This document shows positions 30,092-39,372 of a DNA stretch of 39,628 nucleotides, one piece after another. Position numbers and translations under genes: made by a program. Position 1 is the first letter of the stretch, and each line of letters starts with the position of its first letter. The DNA is taken from positions 1 to 39,628 of the forward strand of contig DVJX01000048.1 in assembly GCA_018716405.1 (NCBI GenBank). The letters run 5' to 3'. The DNA comes from Candidatus Faecisoma merdavium. GTDB taxonomy: Bacteria; Bacillota_I; Bacilli_A; RF39; UBA660. Below the pieces are notes generated by a model that saw nothing but the letters and a program-made list of their open reading frames with translations, had not been told where the DNA came from and did not search any database.

Positions 30092-30506
30092 TAGGCAATT
30101 CACTATATTGTGTAGTTTAATTACATTTATTTTATCTTTATTTTCTTCACTACTCATTAAAGCATATGATAATAGTAAAGCAAAGAAGAAACAAAAATAT
30201 AATGAGTTTTACAGAGAATTTTATATTATTTGGAACAAAATTCATCAAGGTAGAGCATATGATTTTACAGATTTAAAAAAAGCGGACAGAGAAAGTGTTG
30301 TAGATTTTTTGTTAGAACACTATTATTATGCTTCTAAAAAATTACAAATCCTAATATATGAATTAAAAACAGCTCGATTAGATAATTTTGGTAATAATAA
30401 TAGCGAAAATAAACGAATTTGCAATCAATGTTATAGAGAAATAATTGGCTATATGACAGATAAAGAACAAAAATATAGAAAAAAATATAATAATATAAAT
30501 TATTAA
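30084..30506 (+). CDS. Small single-TM protein of unknown function inside the DpnII-type operon
   Basis: 140 aa; N-terminal TM FTILCSLITFILSLFSSLLIKA then basic, helical cytosolic region; ATG at 30084 after GAGGGGA overlaps the dpnM stop. Confidence 0.7.
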   Translation: MNDRQFTILCSLITFILSLFSSLLIKAYDNSKAKKKQKYNEFYREFYIIWNKIHQGRAYDFTDLKKADRESVVDFLLEHYYYASKKLQILIYELKTARLDNFGNNNSENKRICNQCYREIIGYMTDKEQKYRKKYNNINY

Positions 30507-30564
30507 AAAGAAATAAGGTATAAATATTGTATAATATATATGAATATATGAGGAGGTAGTTTGT

Positions 30565-31344
30565 ATGAGTAAGAAATGTTATTATGAAAATAAAAATTTT
30601 AAACTTATACAAGGTGATTCGTTAAAAATACTTAAGTATATTGAACCTAAAAGTATTGATATGATTTTTGCAGATCCTCCTTATTTTTTGTCTGGTGATG
30701 GAATATCTTGCAGTAGTGGTAAGATGGTAAGTGTTAAAAAAGGTGCATGGGATGAAAAGATAGATATTAAAGAAAAGCATAAATTTAATAGAAAATGGAT
30801 TAGATTATGTAAAGAAGTTTTAAAAGATGATGGGACTATTTGGATAAGTGGAACTATGCACAACATATATTCAATAGGTATGGCACTTGAAGAAGAAGGA
30901 TTTAAAATTATTAATAATATTACTTGGAAAAAATTAAATCCACCTCCTAATATTAGTTGTAGAGCTTTTGTTCATTCAACTGAAACAATATTATGGGCAA
31001 AGAAAGATATAAAAAATGCTAGACATAAATTTAACTATGGACTGATGAAAAAAATGAATGATAATAAACAAATGAAAGATGTTTGGGAAACATCTTTAAC
31101 TAAGTCTAGTGAAAAAAGGTGTGGTAAACACCCAACACAAAAACCAATTGAATTGTTAGAAAAAATTATTTTAGCATCAACTAATGAAGAAGATCTAATT
31201 TTAGATCCTTTTAATGGTAGTGGTACTACTGGTATTGTTGCTAGTAGATTAAATAGAAAATATGTCGGAATTGAAAAGGAAAAAGAATATTTAGATTTGA
31301 CTATAAAAAGAAAGGAGAGCGATATATATGAACAGAAATTTTAA
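30565..31344 (+). CDS. dpnA: DpnA-like adenine DNA methyltransferase
   Basis: DMIFADPPYFLSGDGISCSSGKMVSVKKGAWDE; KHPTQKPIELLEKIILAST; LDPFNGSGTTGIVA. Confidence 0.93.
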   Translation: MSKKCYYENKNFKLIQGDSLKILKYIEPKSIDMIFADPPYFLSGDGISCSSGKMVSVKKGAWDEKIDIKEKHKFNRKWIRLCKEVLKDDGTIWISGTMHNIYSIGMALEEEGFKIINNITWKKLNPPPNISCRAFVHSTETILWAKKDIKNARHKFNYGLMKKMNDNKQMKDVWETSLTKSSEKRCGKHPTQKPIELLEKIILASTNEEDLILDPFNGSGTTGIVASRLNRKYVGIEKEKEYLDLTIKRKESDIYEQKF

Positions 31345-32185
31345 TGAATGGTTAAGCAAATTTAAATCAAGTATATCAGATTATACTTATTATGTTGATT
31401 TTGAGAAAATATACAAAAATGTTGATAAAGTAAAAATTGAACTTAATATTTTAAATTCATTAATCGGTAGTAAAAATATTGAAGAAGAATTTAAAAATAT
31501 TTTAATTAAATATCCAGAAACTTTAGAATGTATTCCTGTTTTACTAGCAATAAGATCAAACGAAATATTTGTTAAAGATGAAATAAATGAATATTTATTT
31601 AAATTTGATAAAATGGTTTATTCTATTTCTGATTATGTGAGATTTATGAAAGAATCAGGATTATTTGATTTGTTACAAAATCATATAATTAATAATTTAC
31701 ATGATTATGTATTAGGAATAGAAGTTGGATTAGATTCAAATGGTAGAAAAAATCGTGGTGGCCATTTAATGGAAAATTTAGTCGAAAACTATATTGAAAA
31801 AGCAGGATTTGTAAAAGGAAAGAATTATTTTAAAGAAATGTATTTAAAAGATATAGAAAGAAAATGGAATCTTGATTTAAGTTCTATGTCAGGTAATAAT
31901 GTATCAACAAAAAGATTTGATTTTGTTATTAAAACCGATAGTCAAGTTTATGTGATAGAAGCTAATTTTTATACTGGTGGTGGATCGAAGTTAAATGAAA
32001 CTGCAAGAAGTTATAAAATGTTAGCACAAGAATCTAAAAAAGTTAAAAATGTAACATTTATTTGGATAACTGATGGTATAGGTTGGAATAGTGCTAGAAA
32101 AAATTTAGAAGAAACATTTAATGTGTTAGATACAATGTATAATATTAGTGACTTAGAAAAAGGAGTTTTAGAAAAATTAATTTAG
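31328..32185 (+). CDS. dpnB: DpnII-family type II restriction endonuclease (GATC predicted)
   Basis: Position overlapping dpnA by 17 nt; LLAIRSNEIFVKD; RGGHLMENLVENYIEKAGF; KRFDFVIKTDSQVYVIEANFYTGGGSKLNETARSYK. Confidence 0.92.
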   Translation: MNRNFNEWLSKFKSSISDYTYYVDFEKIYKNVDKVKIELNILNSLIGSKNIEEEFKNILIKYPETLECIPVLLAIRSNEIFVKDEINEYLFKFDKMVYSISDYVRFMKESGLFDLLQNHIINNLHDYVLGIEVGLDSNGRKNRGGHLMENLVENYIEKAGFVKGKNYFKEMYLKDIERKWNLDLSSMSGNNVSTKRFDFVIKTDSQVYVIEANFYTGGGSKLNETARSYKMLAQESKKVKNVTFIWITDGIGWNSARKNLEETFNVLDTMYNISDLEKGVLEKLI

Positions 32186-32188
32186 TTT

Positions 32189-32217
32189 AAAATCATTGAG
32201 AAAATCAATGATTTTTT
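32189..32217 (+). terminator. Terminator after R-M operon
   Basis: AAAATCATTGA-GAAAA-TCAATGATTTT TT. Confidence 0.8.
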
Positions 32218-32280
32218 AGTACAAAAACATATACAACTATTTTATTACTTCATATTATAAACTAGGTAAGGAGGATTAAG

Positions 32281-32523
32281 ATGTTTAATAAAAGATGTTG
32301 TTGTAATAAAGGTTTTATGCCACAACCTATGCAACCAATTTATGAACCTATGATCAATAATTGTGTTGAAAAAGATTTTTATTGTGAGGTACCACATATT
32401 TGTCCTATAAATACTCACACAATTAATAGAGTTCATTATGTTCATAGTTATACTCCAAAGTATACTTGTTCTGAAGAAACACAAATCATAAATGATGATT
32501 GTGGATGCAATATGTTTAAATAA
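32281..32523 (+). CDS. CotD-like Cys/His-rich coat-type protein
   Basis: N-terminal KRCCCNKGF, central HTINRVHYVHSYTPKY, C-terminal DDCGCNMF; AGGAGG RBS. Confidence 0.6.
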   Translation: MFNKRCCCNKGFMPQPMQPIYEPMINNCVEKDFYCEVPHICPINTHTINRVHYVHSYTPKYTCSEETQIINDDCGCNMFK

Positions 32524-32548
32524 AAAGTCCAACATTTTGTTGGATTTT
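32524..32548. terminator. Bidirectional terminator between CotD-like gene and GT39 gene
   Basis: AAAGTCCAACA-TTT-TGTTGGATTTT. Confidence 0.65.
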
Positions 32549-34229
32549 ATTTTGTTATTTTATAATAAGTTGATTCAACATCACTATTTAATTCTAATAA
32601 TACCTCGTAATTTTTATAACCAGATTTTTCTAAAACTAAATTTAAAATTTCATCTTTATTTAACCAATTTTTAATACATAGTATAAATTCGTTAGATTCA
32701 TTTAATTCTTTATTATTTAATATTTCAAAATCATGAATATTTTTATTTAAGATTAGTGAAGCTTTATAAGTATTAAATTCTGGTAATGAACTTAAATGAG
32801 TAAAGTAATTATCAAATACATAAACAAAATATTTATCACTATTATCTTTAGCTAATTCCATAGCTTTTTCATAATCCTTATATAAATAAACTGGGGTATT
32901 ATTATATAAACCATTAATGCTTAGTAATAAACTAATTGATAATCCAACTATGAAAATAGTTTTTTTATTATCAAATAAGAATGTTAAAATATATAATATT
33001 GCTATAGATATAACTGGGAATAATAACATCATATATCTAGAAGTATAATTTTCTCCTAAAAAAGGTGCTATTTTAGATATGGTCATAATAAATAAAATAA
33101 TAGGTAAAAATATAACAATAATATTTAATTTGTTTTTTAATATTTCTTTTTTATTTATTTTATGTATAACTGCAATAATTAATCCAATAATTAGAAGGTA
33201 GATAATATTTTGTAATCCAAATAAATCAATTAATTGATTACCATAATACTGTAAACTTTCTAAAAAAATTTTAGTTTTAGCCTCGCTACTACCTATACCA
33301 CGATAAGAAAAGAATATATCTTCAATACAAAATGGGTAAATAACTATACCAATTAAAGCTGATATGACATGTAGTTTTAAAAAGTCAAACCATTTTTTAT
33401 ATTTTTTGTTGAGTAATAAATAAATTGATAAAATAATAAATATTAAAACTATGTAAATACAAAAATAATATTGGGTTAAAAATCCTAAGATAATTGTTAA
33501 AATAAACCAAAATTTATCTTTTACTTTGAAATCATCTTTAATAAATTTGATTATAAAATATAAATATAAAATACTAAAGAAAGTAACCATCATATACATT
33601 CTTTGAAACATGACAGTACTAATACATCCTATACTAGCACCATATAAAATCATAGATGGAATAACTAACTCTTTATGATTTAATGCTTCAACTATTTTTT
33701 TAATAATTAGTAAAACACCGATAAAGAAAATTAAATTAAGACTAAATATTATATATTTGGTAAAATTATTATAAAAAAGTGTTGATGTTAAATGGACAAG
33801 ATAATAGAAGAATGGTGGATGAACATCTCTTGCTTGATTTTGATAAACAGAAAAATAATTAAAAACATCTCCTTTTTGAATGGCTAGATATTCTAATGCA
33901 TCTTCTTTATATTTCCAAGTAGGAATTTCTTTAGATAATATCTCATCCTTATTAAAATATTCAATATTTGTTTTATATTTAATTAAATTATTAATTCGAT
34001 TGCTTAAGCTACCCGTTAAAACTTGTTTATATAAAATATCTTGATTAGCTTCTGCATATCCAAACCATCTATAAACATTATCATATTTATAATTGCTTGA
34101 TCCATATGAGAATATTTCATCTTCATGAAAACCCTGTTTCTGATTAATAAAATAAAACATTAATCCACATAAGATAACAATCGTTAGAATAATAAACTTA
34201 TTTTCTTTTAAGTATTTCATCATAATCAC
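32547..34229 (-). CDS. Polytopic GT-C glycosyltransferase (GT39/PMT-like)
   Basis: Many TM segments; QGFHEDEIFSYG and ARDVHPPFFYYLVHL motifs of GT39/ArnT-like enzymes. Confidence 0.75.
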   Translation of the reverse strand: MIMMKYLKENKFIILTIVILCGLMFYFINQKQGFHEDEIFSYGSSNYKYDNVYRWFGYAEANQDILYKQVLTGSLSNRINNLIKYKTNIEYFNKDEILSKEIPTWKYKEDALEYLAIQKGDVFNYFSVYQNQARDVHPPFFYYLVHLTSTLFYNNFTKYIIFSLNLIFFIGVLLIIKKIVEALNHKELVIPSMILYGASIGCISTVMFQRMYMMVTFFSILYLYFIIKFIKDDFKVKDKFWFILTIILGFLTQYYFCIYIVLIFIILSIYLLLNKKYKKWFDFLKLHVISALIGIVIYPFCIEDIFFSYRGIGSSEAKTKIFLESLQYYGNQLIDLFGLQNIIYLLIIGLIIAVIHKINKKEILKNKLNIIVIFLPIILFIMTISKIAPFLGENYTSRYMMLLFPVISIAILYILTFLFDNKKTIFIVGLSISLLLSINGLYNNTPVYLYKDYEKAMELAKDNSDKYFVYVFDNYFTHLSSLPEFNTYKASLILNKNIHDFEILNNKELNESNEFILCIKNWLNKDEILNLVLEKSGYKNYEVLLELNSDVESTYYKITK

Positions 34230-34243
34230 CTAAAGGTATTATA

Positions 34244-34909
34244 TCATATCTTTTTAAAATATTCCTCTAATGTTAAATTATTTTCATAAATATATTTAGC
34301 TACCTCAATTCCAACATAACGATAATGCCATGGCTCATATTTAAAACCTGTTATATGTTCTTTTCCTTTAGGATATCTTAAAATAAAACCATATTTATGA
34401 GCATTATTTTTCATCCAAATAAATTCTTTAGAGTTTTCAAAATTATCATAATCTTTGTTGGAACCTTCAACATCTACTGCTAAACCAGTTTGATGTTCGG
34501 AATGTCCTGGTTTAGCTGAACAATCTAAGGCATAGTTCAAACTTTTTTCTTTAACATAATAATTGAACAATTCATTTTGATAATTATAATCACGATAAGC
34601 TGATACTGCTACTATTCTATAGCCTAGTTTATTTGCATCACTACTTAATTTTTCAAAAGCTATTTTAGCTTCTTTTTTTAAGTATTTATCTTTATTAGCA
34701 TATTTTAAAGAAATACTTTCTAAATCTTTTGGAATATAACTACTTAGTAATTGATTATTTTTATTAACCAAAACTAATATATCATCAGGATTTTCAATGA
34801 GTTTAATATTTTTATAAAATACTTCTTCATCTTTATTAAAAAACAATAAAATTAAAATACCAATAATTATATAATAAGCTTTTTTTAAATTTTTTTCCAT
34901 GATATTCAC
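34244..34909 (-). CDS. D-alanyl-D-alanine carboxypeptidase family protein (VanY type)
   Basis: SAYRDYNYQNELF, GHSEHQTGLAVDV, GFILRYPKGKEHITGFKYEPWHYRYVG. Confidence 0.9.
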   Translation of the reverse strand: MNIMEKNLKKAYYIIIGILILLFFNKDEEVFYKNIKLIENPDDILVLVNKNNQLLSSYIPKDLESISLKYANKDKYLKKEAKIAFEKLSSDANKLGYRIVAVSAYRDYNYQNELFNYYVKEKSLNYALDCSAKPGHSEHQTGLAVDVEGSNKDYDNFENSKEFIWMKNNAHKYGFILRYPKGKEHITGFKYEPWHYRYVGIEVAKYIYENNLTLEEYFKKI

Positions 34910-34988
34910 CTATAATAATTATATGCAAATTCCTAAATTTGGTATAAGTTTTGTAAGTTTTATGATATAATAATTTTGGTGAATATAA

Positions 34989-36563
34989 ATGAAAAAATAC
35001 GTATTAATTATTTTAACAGTTGCTTTTATAACAATGTTGCCACTTTTTACTAGTGATTATAAATCAAGCCATGATACCAAATTCCATTTAACTAACATTG
35101 ATAGTTTAACAGAACAAATAAAAAAAGATTTTTTTAATCCAAGTAAAATAGTTGGGAATATTGGTAATGATTTTGGGTATGGAACAAATTTATTTTATCC
35201 TTCTCTAAGTCATTATGTAGCATCTTATATAAACGTTGTTATAGATAATCCAGTTATTAGTGTGGAGATAGTTTATTTTATAAGTTTATTTTTATCTGGA
35301 ATTAGTATGTTTCTATTGTCTAAAGCATTATCTAAAAATGATTATATTGGATTAATATCCGCAATTATTTATATGCTTTTTCCATATCATTTATCTGATA
35401 TTTATATAAGAGATGCAATAGGTGAAAGTTTACTTTTTATATTTTTACCTTTAATTTTATTGGGATTATATGAATTATTTAATGATAATAATAAGAAATT
35501 TTATATATTTTTTGTAATAGGATATGTTGGTGGTATATTATCGCATTTAACAATGATGACATATTTTACTGTTTTAATTTTAATATTTTTAATTTTTAAA
35601 TATAAAAAAAGTATTAAATATATAAAACAATTTGTAATAGCATCAATATTTATTTTAGCTATTGCTTCACCATTTTTAGTTGCTTTATTACAACAAAGAT
35701 TACTAGGTAATTATAATGTATTTGTAGAAGGCGTTATGGTTCAAGGAACTTGGGGGAATGCCTTAAATATTTTAAAATATATTATGATAGGAGATAATTG
35801 GGGAACAGGAGAAACAAGATTTTATATTGATTTGATTGTTTTAATTTTATTATTTTTAACATTAAAGAAATATAAACAATATAATAATAAATATTATAAT
35901 TGCATTTTAATATTTGGTATAATTAGTTTAATTTTATCAAGCAAATTATTTCCTTGGGATTTATTACCTAAATCATTCAGAATAATCCAATTTCCATGGC
36001 GATTTGTAACATTTGTTTCCTTATCAATTAGTATTTTAGCACCACTTTGTATAAGTAAATTTAATGACAAAAAAATGTTAAGTATTATTTTAATTATATT
36101 TATGGTATTACTTGCTCAACCTAACTTAAAACAAGCAACTAATGAAGTTATTGATGTTAATAATTTAGAATATTGGTATGGTCTAGGATATCAAAAGGAA
36201 TATTTACCAGTTAATACTGCTAATAATTTAGACTATTTTGATAATCGAAATCATGATATAATAATTAAAGAAGGAAATGCTAATGTTGAAATAATTAATA
36301 ATGATGTTCCATATTTAGAATTTAAAGTTGATGGTAATGCAACTGTTGAGTTACCTAGAATTTATTATATTGGCTATACATTATTAAATGAAAATAATGA
36401 TAAAGTTGATTTTTATGAAAACGAGTATGGTTTTATTGAAGCTAAATTGGAAAGTGGAACTTATAAATTAGATTTTACTGGAACTAAATATGATCAAATA
36501 GCTAAATTTGTTTCAATAATTAGTATATTAGGATTTGGAGTGTTTGTATGGAGAAAAAAATAA
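34989..36563 (+). CDS. Polytopic membrane protein, putative GT-C/YfhO-like glycosyltransferase
   Basis: Many TM segments; N-terminal SSHDTKFHLTNIDSL with GYGTNLFYPSLSHY; directly followed by GT2 and GtrA genes. Confidence 0.6.
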   Translation: MKKYVLIILTVAFITMLPLFTSDYKSSHDTKFHLTNIDSLTEQIKKDFFNPSKIVGNIGNDFGYGTNLFYPSLSHYVASYINVVIDNPVISVEIVYFISLFLSGISMFLLSKALSKNDYIGLISAIIYMLFPYHLSDIYIRDAIGESLLFIFLPLILLGLYELFNDNNKKFYIFFVIGYVGGILSHLTMMTYFTVLILIFLIFKYKKSIKYIKQFVIASIFILAIASPFLVALLQQRLLGNYNVFVEGVMVQGTWGNALNILKYIMIGDNWGTGETRFYIDLIVLILLFLTLKKYKQYNNKYYNCILIFGIISLILSSKLFPWDLLPKSFRIIQFPWRFVTFVSLSISILAPLCISKFNDKKMLSIILIIFMVLLAQPNLKQATNEVIDVNNLEYWYGLGYQKEYLPVNTANNLDYFDNRNHDIIIKEGNANVEIINNDVPYLEFKVDGNATVELPRIYYIGYTLLNENNDKVDFYENEYGFIEAKLESGTYKLDFTGTKYDQIAKFVSIISILGFGVFVWRKK

Positions 36564-37489
36564 GTGTTATAGTACCTTGTTACAATGAAGAAGAATCATT
36601 ACCAATTTTTTATGAAGAAATAAATAAAGTAATGAATGAAATGAAAAAGGTTAAGTTTGAATTAATATTTATTAATGATGGTTCAAAAGATAGAACTTTA
36701 GAAATATTAAGAGAATTAGCTAAAAAAGATAAACATGTAAGATATATATCTTTTTCAAGAAATTTTGGTAAAGAAGCTGGTATTTTAGCAGGTTTAGAAG
36801 CATCAGTTGGTGATTATGTTTGTATGATGGACGTTGATTTACAAGATCCACCACATTTATTAATTGAAATGTATGAAACACTACAAAATAGTGATTATGA
36901 TTGTGTTGCGACTCGTAGTGTTTCAAGAAATGGATATTCATTTTTTAGAAAATTATTTACAAAGTGGTATTATAAAATAATGAATAAAATATCTAAAACA
37001 GAAATAGTAGATGGAGCAAGAGATTTTAGATTGATGTCTAGACAAATGGTTGATGCAATTTTATCTTTAAAAGAATATAATAGATATTCTAAAGGTATAT
37101 TTAGTTGGGTAGGATTTAAAACTAAATGGTTAACATTTGAAAATACAGAAAGAGTAGCAGGAACTACTAAGTGGAATTTTTGGAAGTTATTTGCTTATTC
37201 AATGGAGAGTATCGTTGGCTTTTCAACTGTTCCTTTATTAATTTCTTCAATAGCAGGAATATTATTTTGTATTATTTCATTTATAATGATTTTAGTTATT
37301 ATTATTAAAACTTTAATATTTGGAGATCCAGTATCAGGTTGGCCTAGTTTAGTATGTATTATATTTTTTGTAAGTGGTGTTCAACTATTCTGTTTGGGAA
37401 TAATAGGACAATATTTATCTAAAACATATTTAGAAGTTAAAAATAGACCGGTATATATAATCAAGGAGACTGAAAAAGATGTTAAATAA
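36548..37489 (+). CDS. GT2 family polyprenyl-phosphate glycosyltransferase (GtrB/CsbB-like)
   Basis: SVIVPCYNEEESLPIFYEEI, FINDGSKDRT, SFSRNFGKEAGILAGLEASVGDYVCMMDVDLQDPP; two C-terminal TM segments. Confidence 0.92.
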   Translation: MEKKISVIVPCYNEEESLPIFYEEINKVMNEMKKVKFELIFINDGSKDRTLEILRELAKKDKHVRYISFSRNFGKEAGILAGLEASVGDYVCMMDVDLQDPPHLLIEMYETLQNSDYDCVATRSVSRNGYSFFRKLFTKWYYKIMNKISKTEIVDGARDFRLMSRQMVDAILSLKEYNRYSKGIFSWVGFKTKWLTFENTERVAGTTKWNFWKLFAYSMESIVGFSTVPLLISSIAGILFCIISFIMILVIIIKTLIFGDPVSGWPSLVCIIFFVSGVQLFCLGIIGQYLSKTYLEVKNRPVYIIKETEKDVK

Positions 37490-37886
37490 GTTACTTAATT
37501 TATATAAAAAATATAAAGAAATAATTAATTATTTAATATTCGGAGTACTAACTACTTTAATTTCGATTGTTACTTATGCAATTTTCACTAAAGTATTTCA
37601 TATTGATTATTTAATAAGCAATGTATTATCATGGATAATAGCTGTTTTATTTGCTTATATAACTAATAAAATATATGTATTTGAAAGTAAATCAAAAAAA
37701 AATATTAAAGAGATAACTAGTTTTTTCTTTTTTAGAGTTGTTTCATTAATTATCGAAATGATTATATTGTATATATTTGTTGATATATTACATATTGATG
37801 ATTTGGTAACTAAAATAATTGCTCAGATTATTGTAATTGTTTCTAATTATGTATTTAGTAAAGTGTTTGTCTTTAATAAAAATTAA
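37479..37886 (+). CDS. GtrA-family protein (putative polyprenyl-P-sugar flippase)
   Basis: Four TM segments: INYLIFGVLTTLISIVTYAIFTK ... NVLSWIIAVLFAYITNKIYVFESK ... SNYVFSKVFVF. Confidence 0.88.
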   Translation: MLNKLLNLYKKYKEIINYLIFGVLTTLISIVTYAIFTKVFHIDYLISNVLSWIIAVLFAYITNKIYVFESKSKKNIKEITSFFFFRVVSLIIEMIILYIFVDILHIDDLVTKIIAQIIVIVSNYVFSKVFVFNKN

Positions 37887-37890
37887 ATTT

Positions 37891-37919
37891 AACTATTCTT
37901 GTTTTAGAATGGTTTTTTT
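37891..37919 (+). terminator. Terminator after GtrA gene
   Basis: AACTATTCT-TGTTTT-AGAATGGTTTTTTT (one G:U pair). Confidence 0.7.
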
Positions 37920-37943
37920 GATATACTTTTTATAGGTGATTAT

Positions 37944-39218
37944 ATGAAAAAAAATATGAAATTTAAAGTAATGTTATTTATAATATTAACAATCATAGTA
38001 GTTTGTTTATTTTTCTTTTTTAATAAAAAAGAGGAAGTAAATAATCCAGAAAGTAATATAGATAATCCTAGTGAAGAACAAAATAATGAAGTAGAAAACA
38101 AACCAGATGAAGTTGGAACTAATTATTTAAATGATATAAAATATACAGTTAAAGTTGATAAAGAAATAGAAGATGTAATAGTTGAATTTTTAAACGTTTA
38201 TTATAATTCAATTAAAGAATTAAAAGAAAATGACATGACTTATCTATTTAAAGATTCTACTTCAGAACAAGCTTTAATAAATCAAACAGCAGTATCCTTA
38301 TTAATTGAAACTAGAAAATTAAAACCAAATGATTTAAGTTTAGATAAAGCAAAATATGATTTAGATTTTATTGAAGTAAATACTAATGGTAATGCAGTAA
38401 ATATTACTGTATTAGAAAATAATTATTTAAACTTTAATTTTATGAAAGAAATTGAATCTAAAATTTACAATATTGAAAATGAATTTACTTTAGAAAAAGT
38501 AGATGGTAAATATAAAATAACTAAATATAATAAAGTTCAAGATTTTTTTGTTATGATAACTGATTTATATAGTGGTGGTGGTAAAACTAAATTAGATCAA
38601 ATTAAGCAAGATTATTTAGACTTAATAAATGAAAAACTAAAAAAAGATAGAAAAGATTATAATGACTTCTTAAATGGAACAGGTATAAATAGGAAAACTT
38701 GTGATCATGAATATAATAGGGAAGAGGCTTTAAAACAAACTGTTTGGGTTAATAAAAGAGATCCTGAATGGATGGAGTTTGATTCTAATTGTCAAAATTT
38801 TGCGTCTCAAGTATTATATAGCGGTGGAATTCCTATGGATTATACTGGTAGTGCTTCACAATATTTACAATGGAAAGGTTATGATTATTCATATAATGAA
38901 AGTGAAACAGCAAGTGGGTTGGTTTATACTTGGACGTATGTTCCATATTTTAGAGAATATGCTTTAAATAATACAGGGTATGGATTATGTGCAACAGTAG
39001 ATGAAAACTTATATTATGCTGAAGCAGGCGATGTTATTCATGTAGGTACTACTGGACCTACTAGACATGCTTTAGTTGTAATAGGCGATTATAAAAAAGA
39101 TGGTAAAACAATTGATATATTAGTTAATTCAAATACAGTTGATTTAGAAAACTATCCTATTTCTGCTTATTCGTATCCTTATGTTAGTTTAATTAAAGTT
39201 TATGGATGGAATGAATGA
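37944..39218 (+). CDS. Membrane-anchored amidase-domain (Amidase_6-like) protein
   Basis: N-terminal TM; YNREEALKQTVWVNKRDPEWMEFDSNCQNFASQVLYSGGIPM; AGDVIHVGTTGPTRHALVVIGD. Confidence 0.8.
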   Translation: MKKNMKFKVMLFIILTIIVVCLFFFFNKKEEVNNPESNIDNPSEEQNNEVENKPDEVGTNYLNDIKYTVKVDKEIEDVIVEFLNVYYNSIKELKENDMTYLFKDSTSEQALINQTAVSLLIETRKLKPNDLSLDKAKYDLDFIEVNTNGNAVNITVLENNYLNFNFMKEIESKIYNIENEFTLEKVDGKYKITKYNKVQDFFVMITDLYSGGGKTKLDQIKQDYLDLINEKLKKDRKDYNDFLNGTGINRKTCDHEYNREEALKQTVWVNKRDPEWMEFDSNCQNFASQVLYSGGIPMDYTGSASQYLQWKGYDYSYNESETASGLVYTWTYVPYFREYALNNTGYGLCATVDENLYYAEAGDVIHVGTTGPTRHALVVIGDYKKDGKTIDILVNSNTVDLENYPISAYSYPYVSLIKVYGWNE

Positions 39219-39334
39219 AAAAAGATATTATAAAAATAATAGCAATTATATTAATAATAATTGGATGTATTGTTATATACAATAAAATAGATACGAATAA
39301 AGAAGTTGAAATTGTAAGTTTAGAAATTTTCTAA
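39215..39334 (+). CDS. 39-aa hydrophobic small protein (MKKDIIKIIAIILIIIGCIVIYNKIDTNKEVEIVSLEIF)
   Basis: ATGA overlap with the amidase gene; one TM; ends in a terminator hairpin. Confidence 0.5.
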   Translation: MKKDIIKIIAIILIIIGCIVIYNKIDTNKEVEIVSLEIF

Positions 39335-39342
39335 ACTTTTTT
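39316..39342 (+). terminator. Terminator across the 39-aa ORF stop
   Basis: AAGTTTAGAA-ATT-TTCTAAACTTTTTT. Confidence 0.75.
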
Positions 39343-39352
39343 GTAATAAAAA

Positions 39353-39372
39353 AAGATAGAATAATCTATCTT
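39353..39372 (-). terminator. Terminator of the second VanY gene
   Basis: Minus strand AAGATAGA-TTAT-TCTATCTTTTTTT; stop codon at 39371-39373 overlaps the stem. Confidence 0.65.

Noticed and set aside
30334-30612. Minus-strand 92-aa Phe/Tyr/Ile-rich ORF across the R-M operon gap
   Set aside because: Considered as a small membrane toxin, but it is antisense to AT-rich coding sequence with low-complexity composition and no clear RBS.
32245-32535. Minus-strand 96-aa ORF opposite the CotD-like gene
   Set aside because: The plus-strand gene has a good RBS and family resemblance; the antisense ORF has neither.
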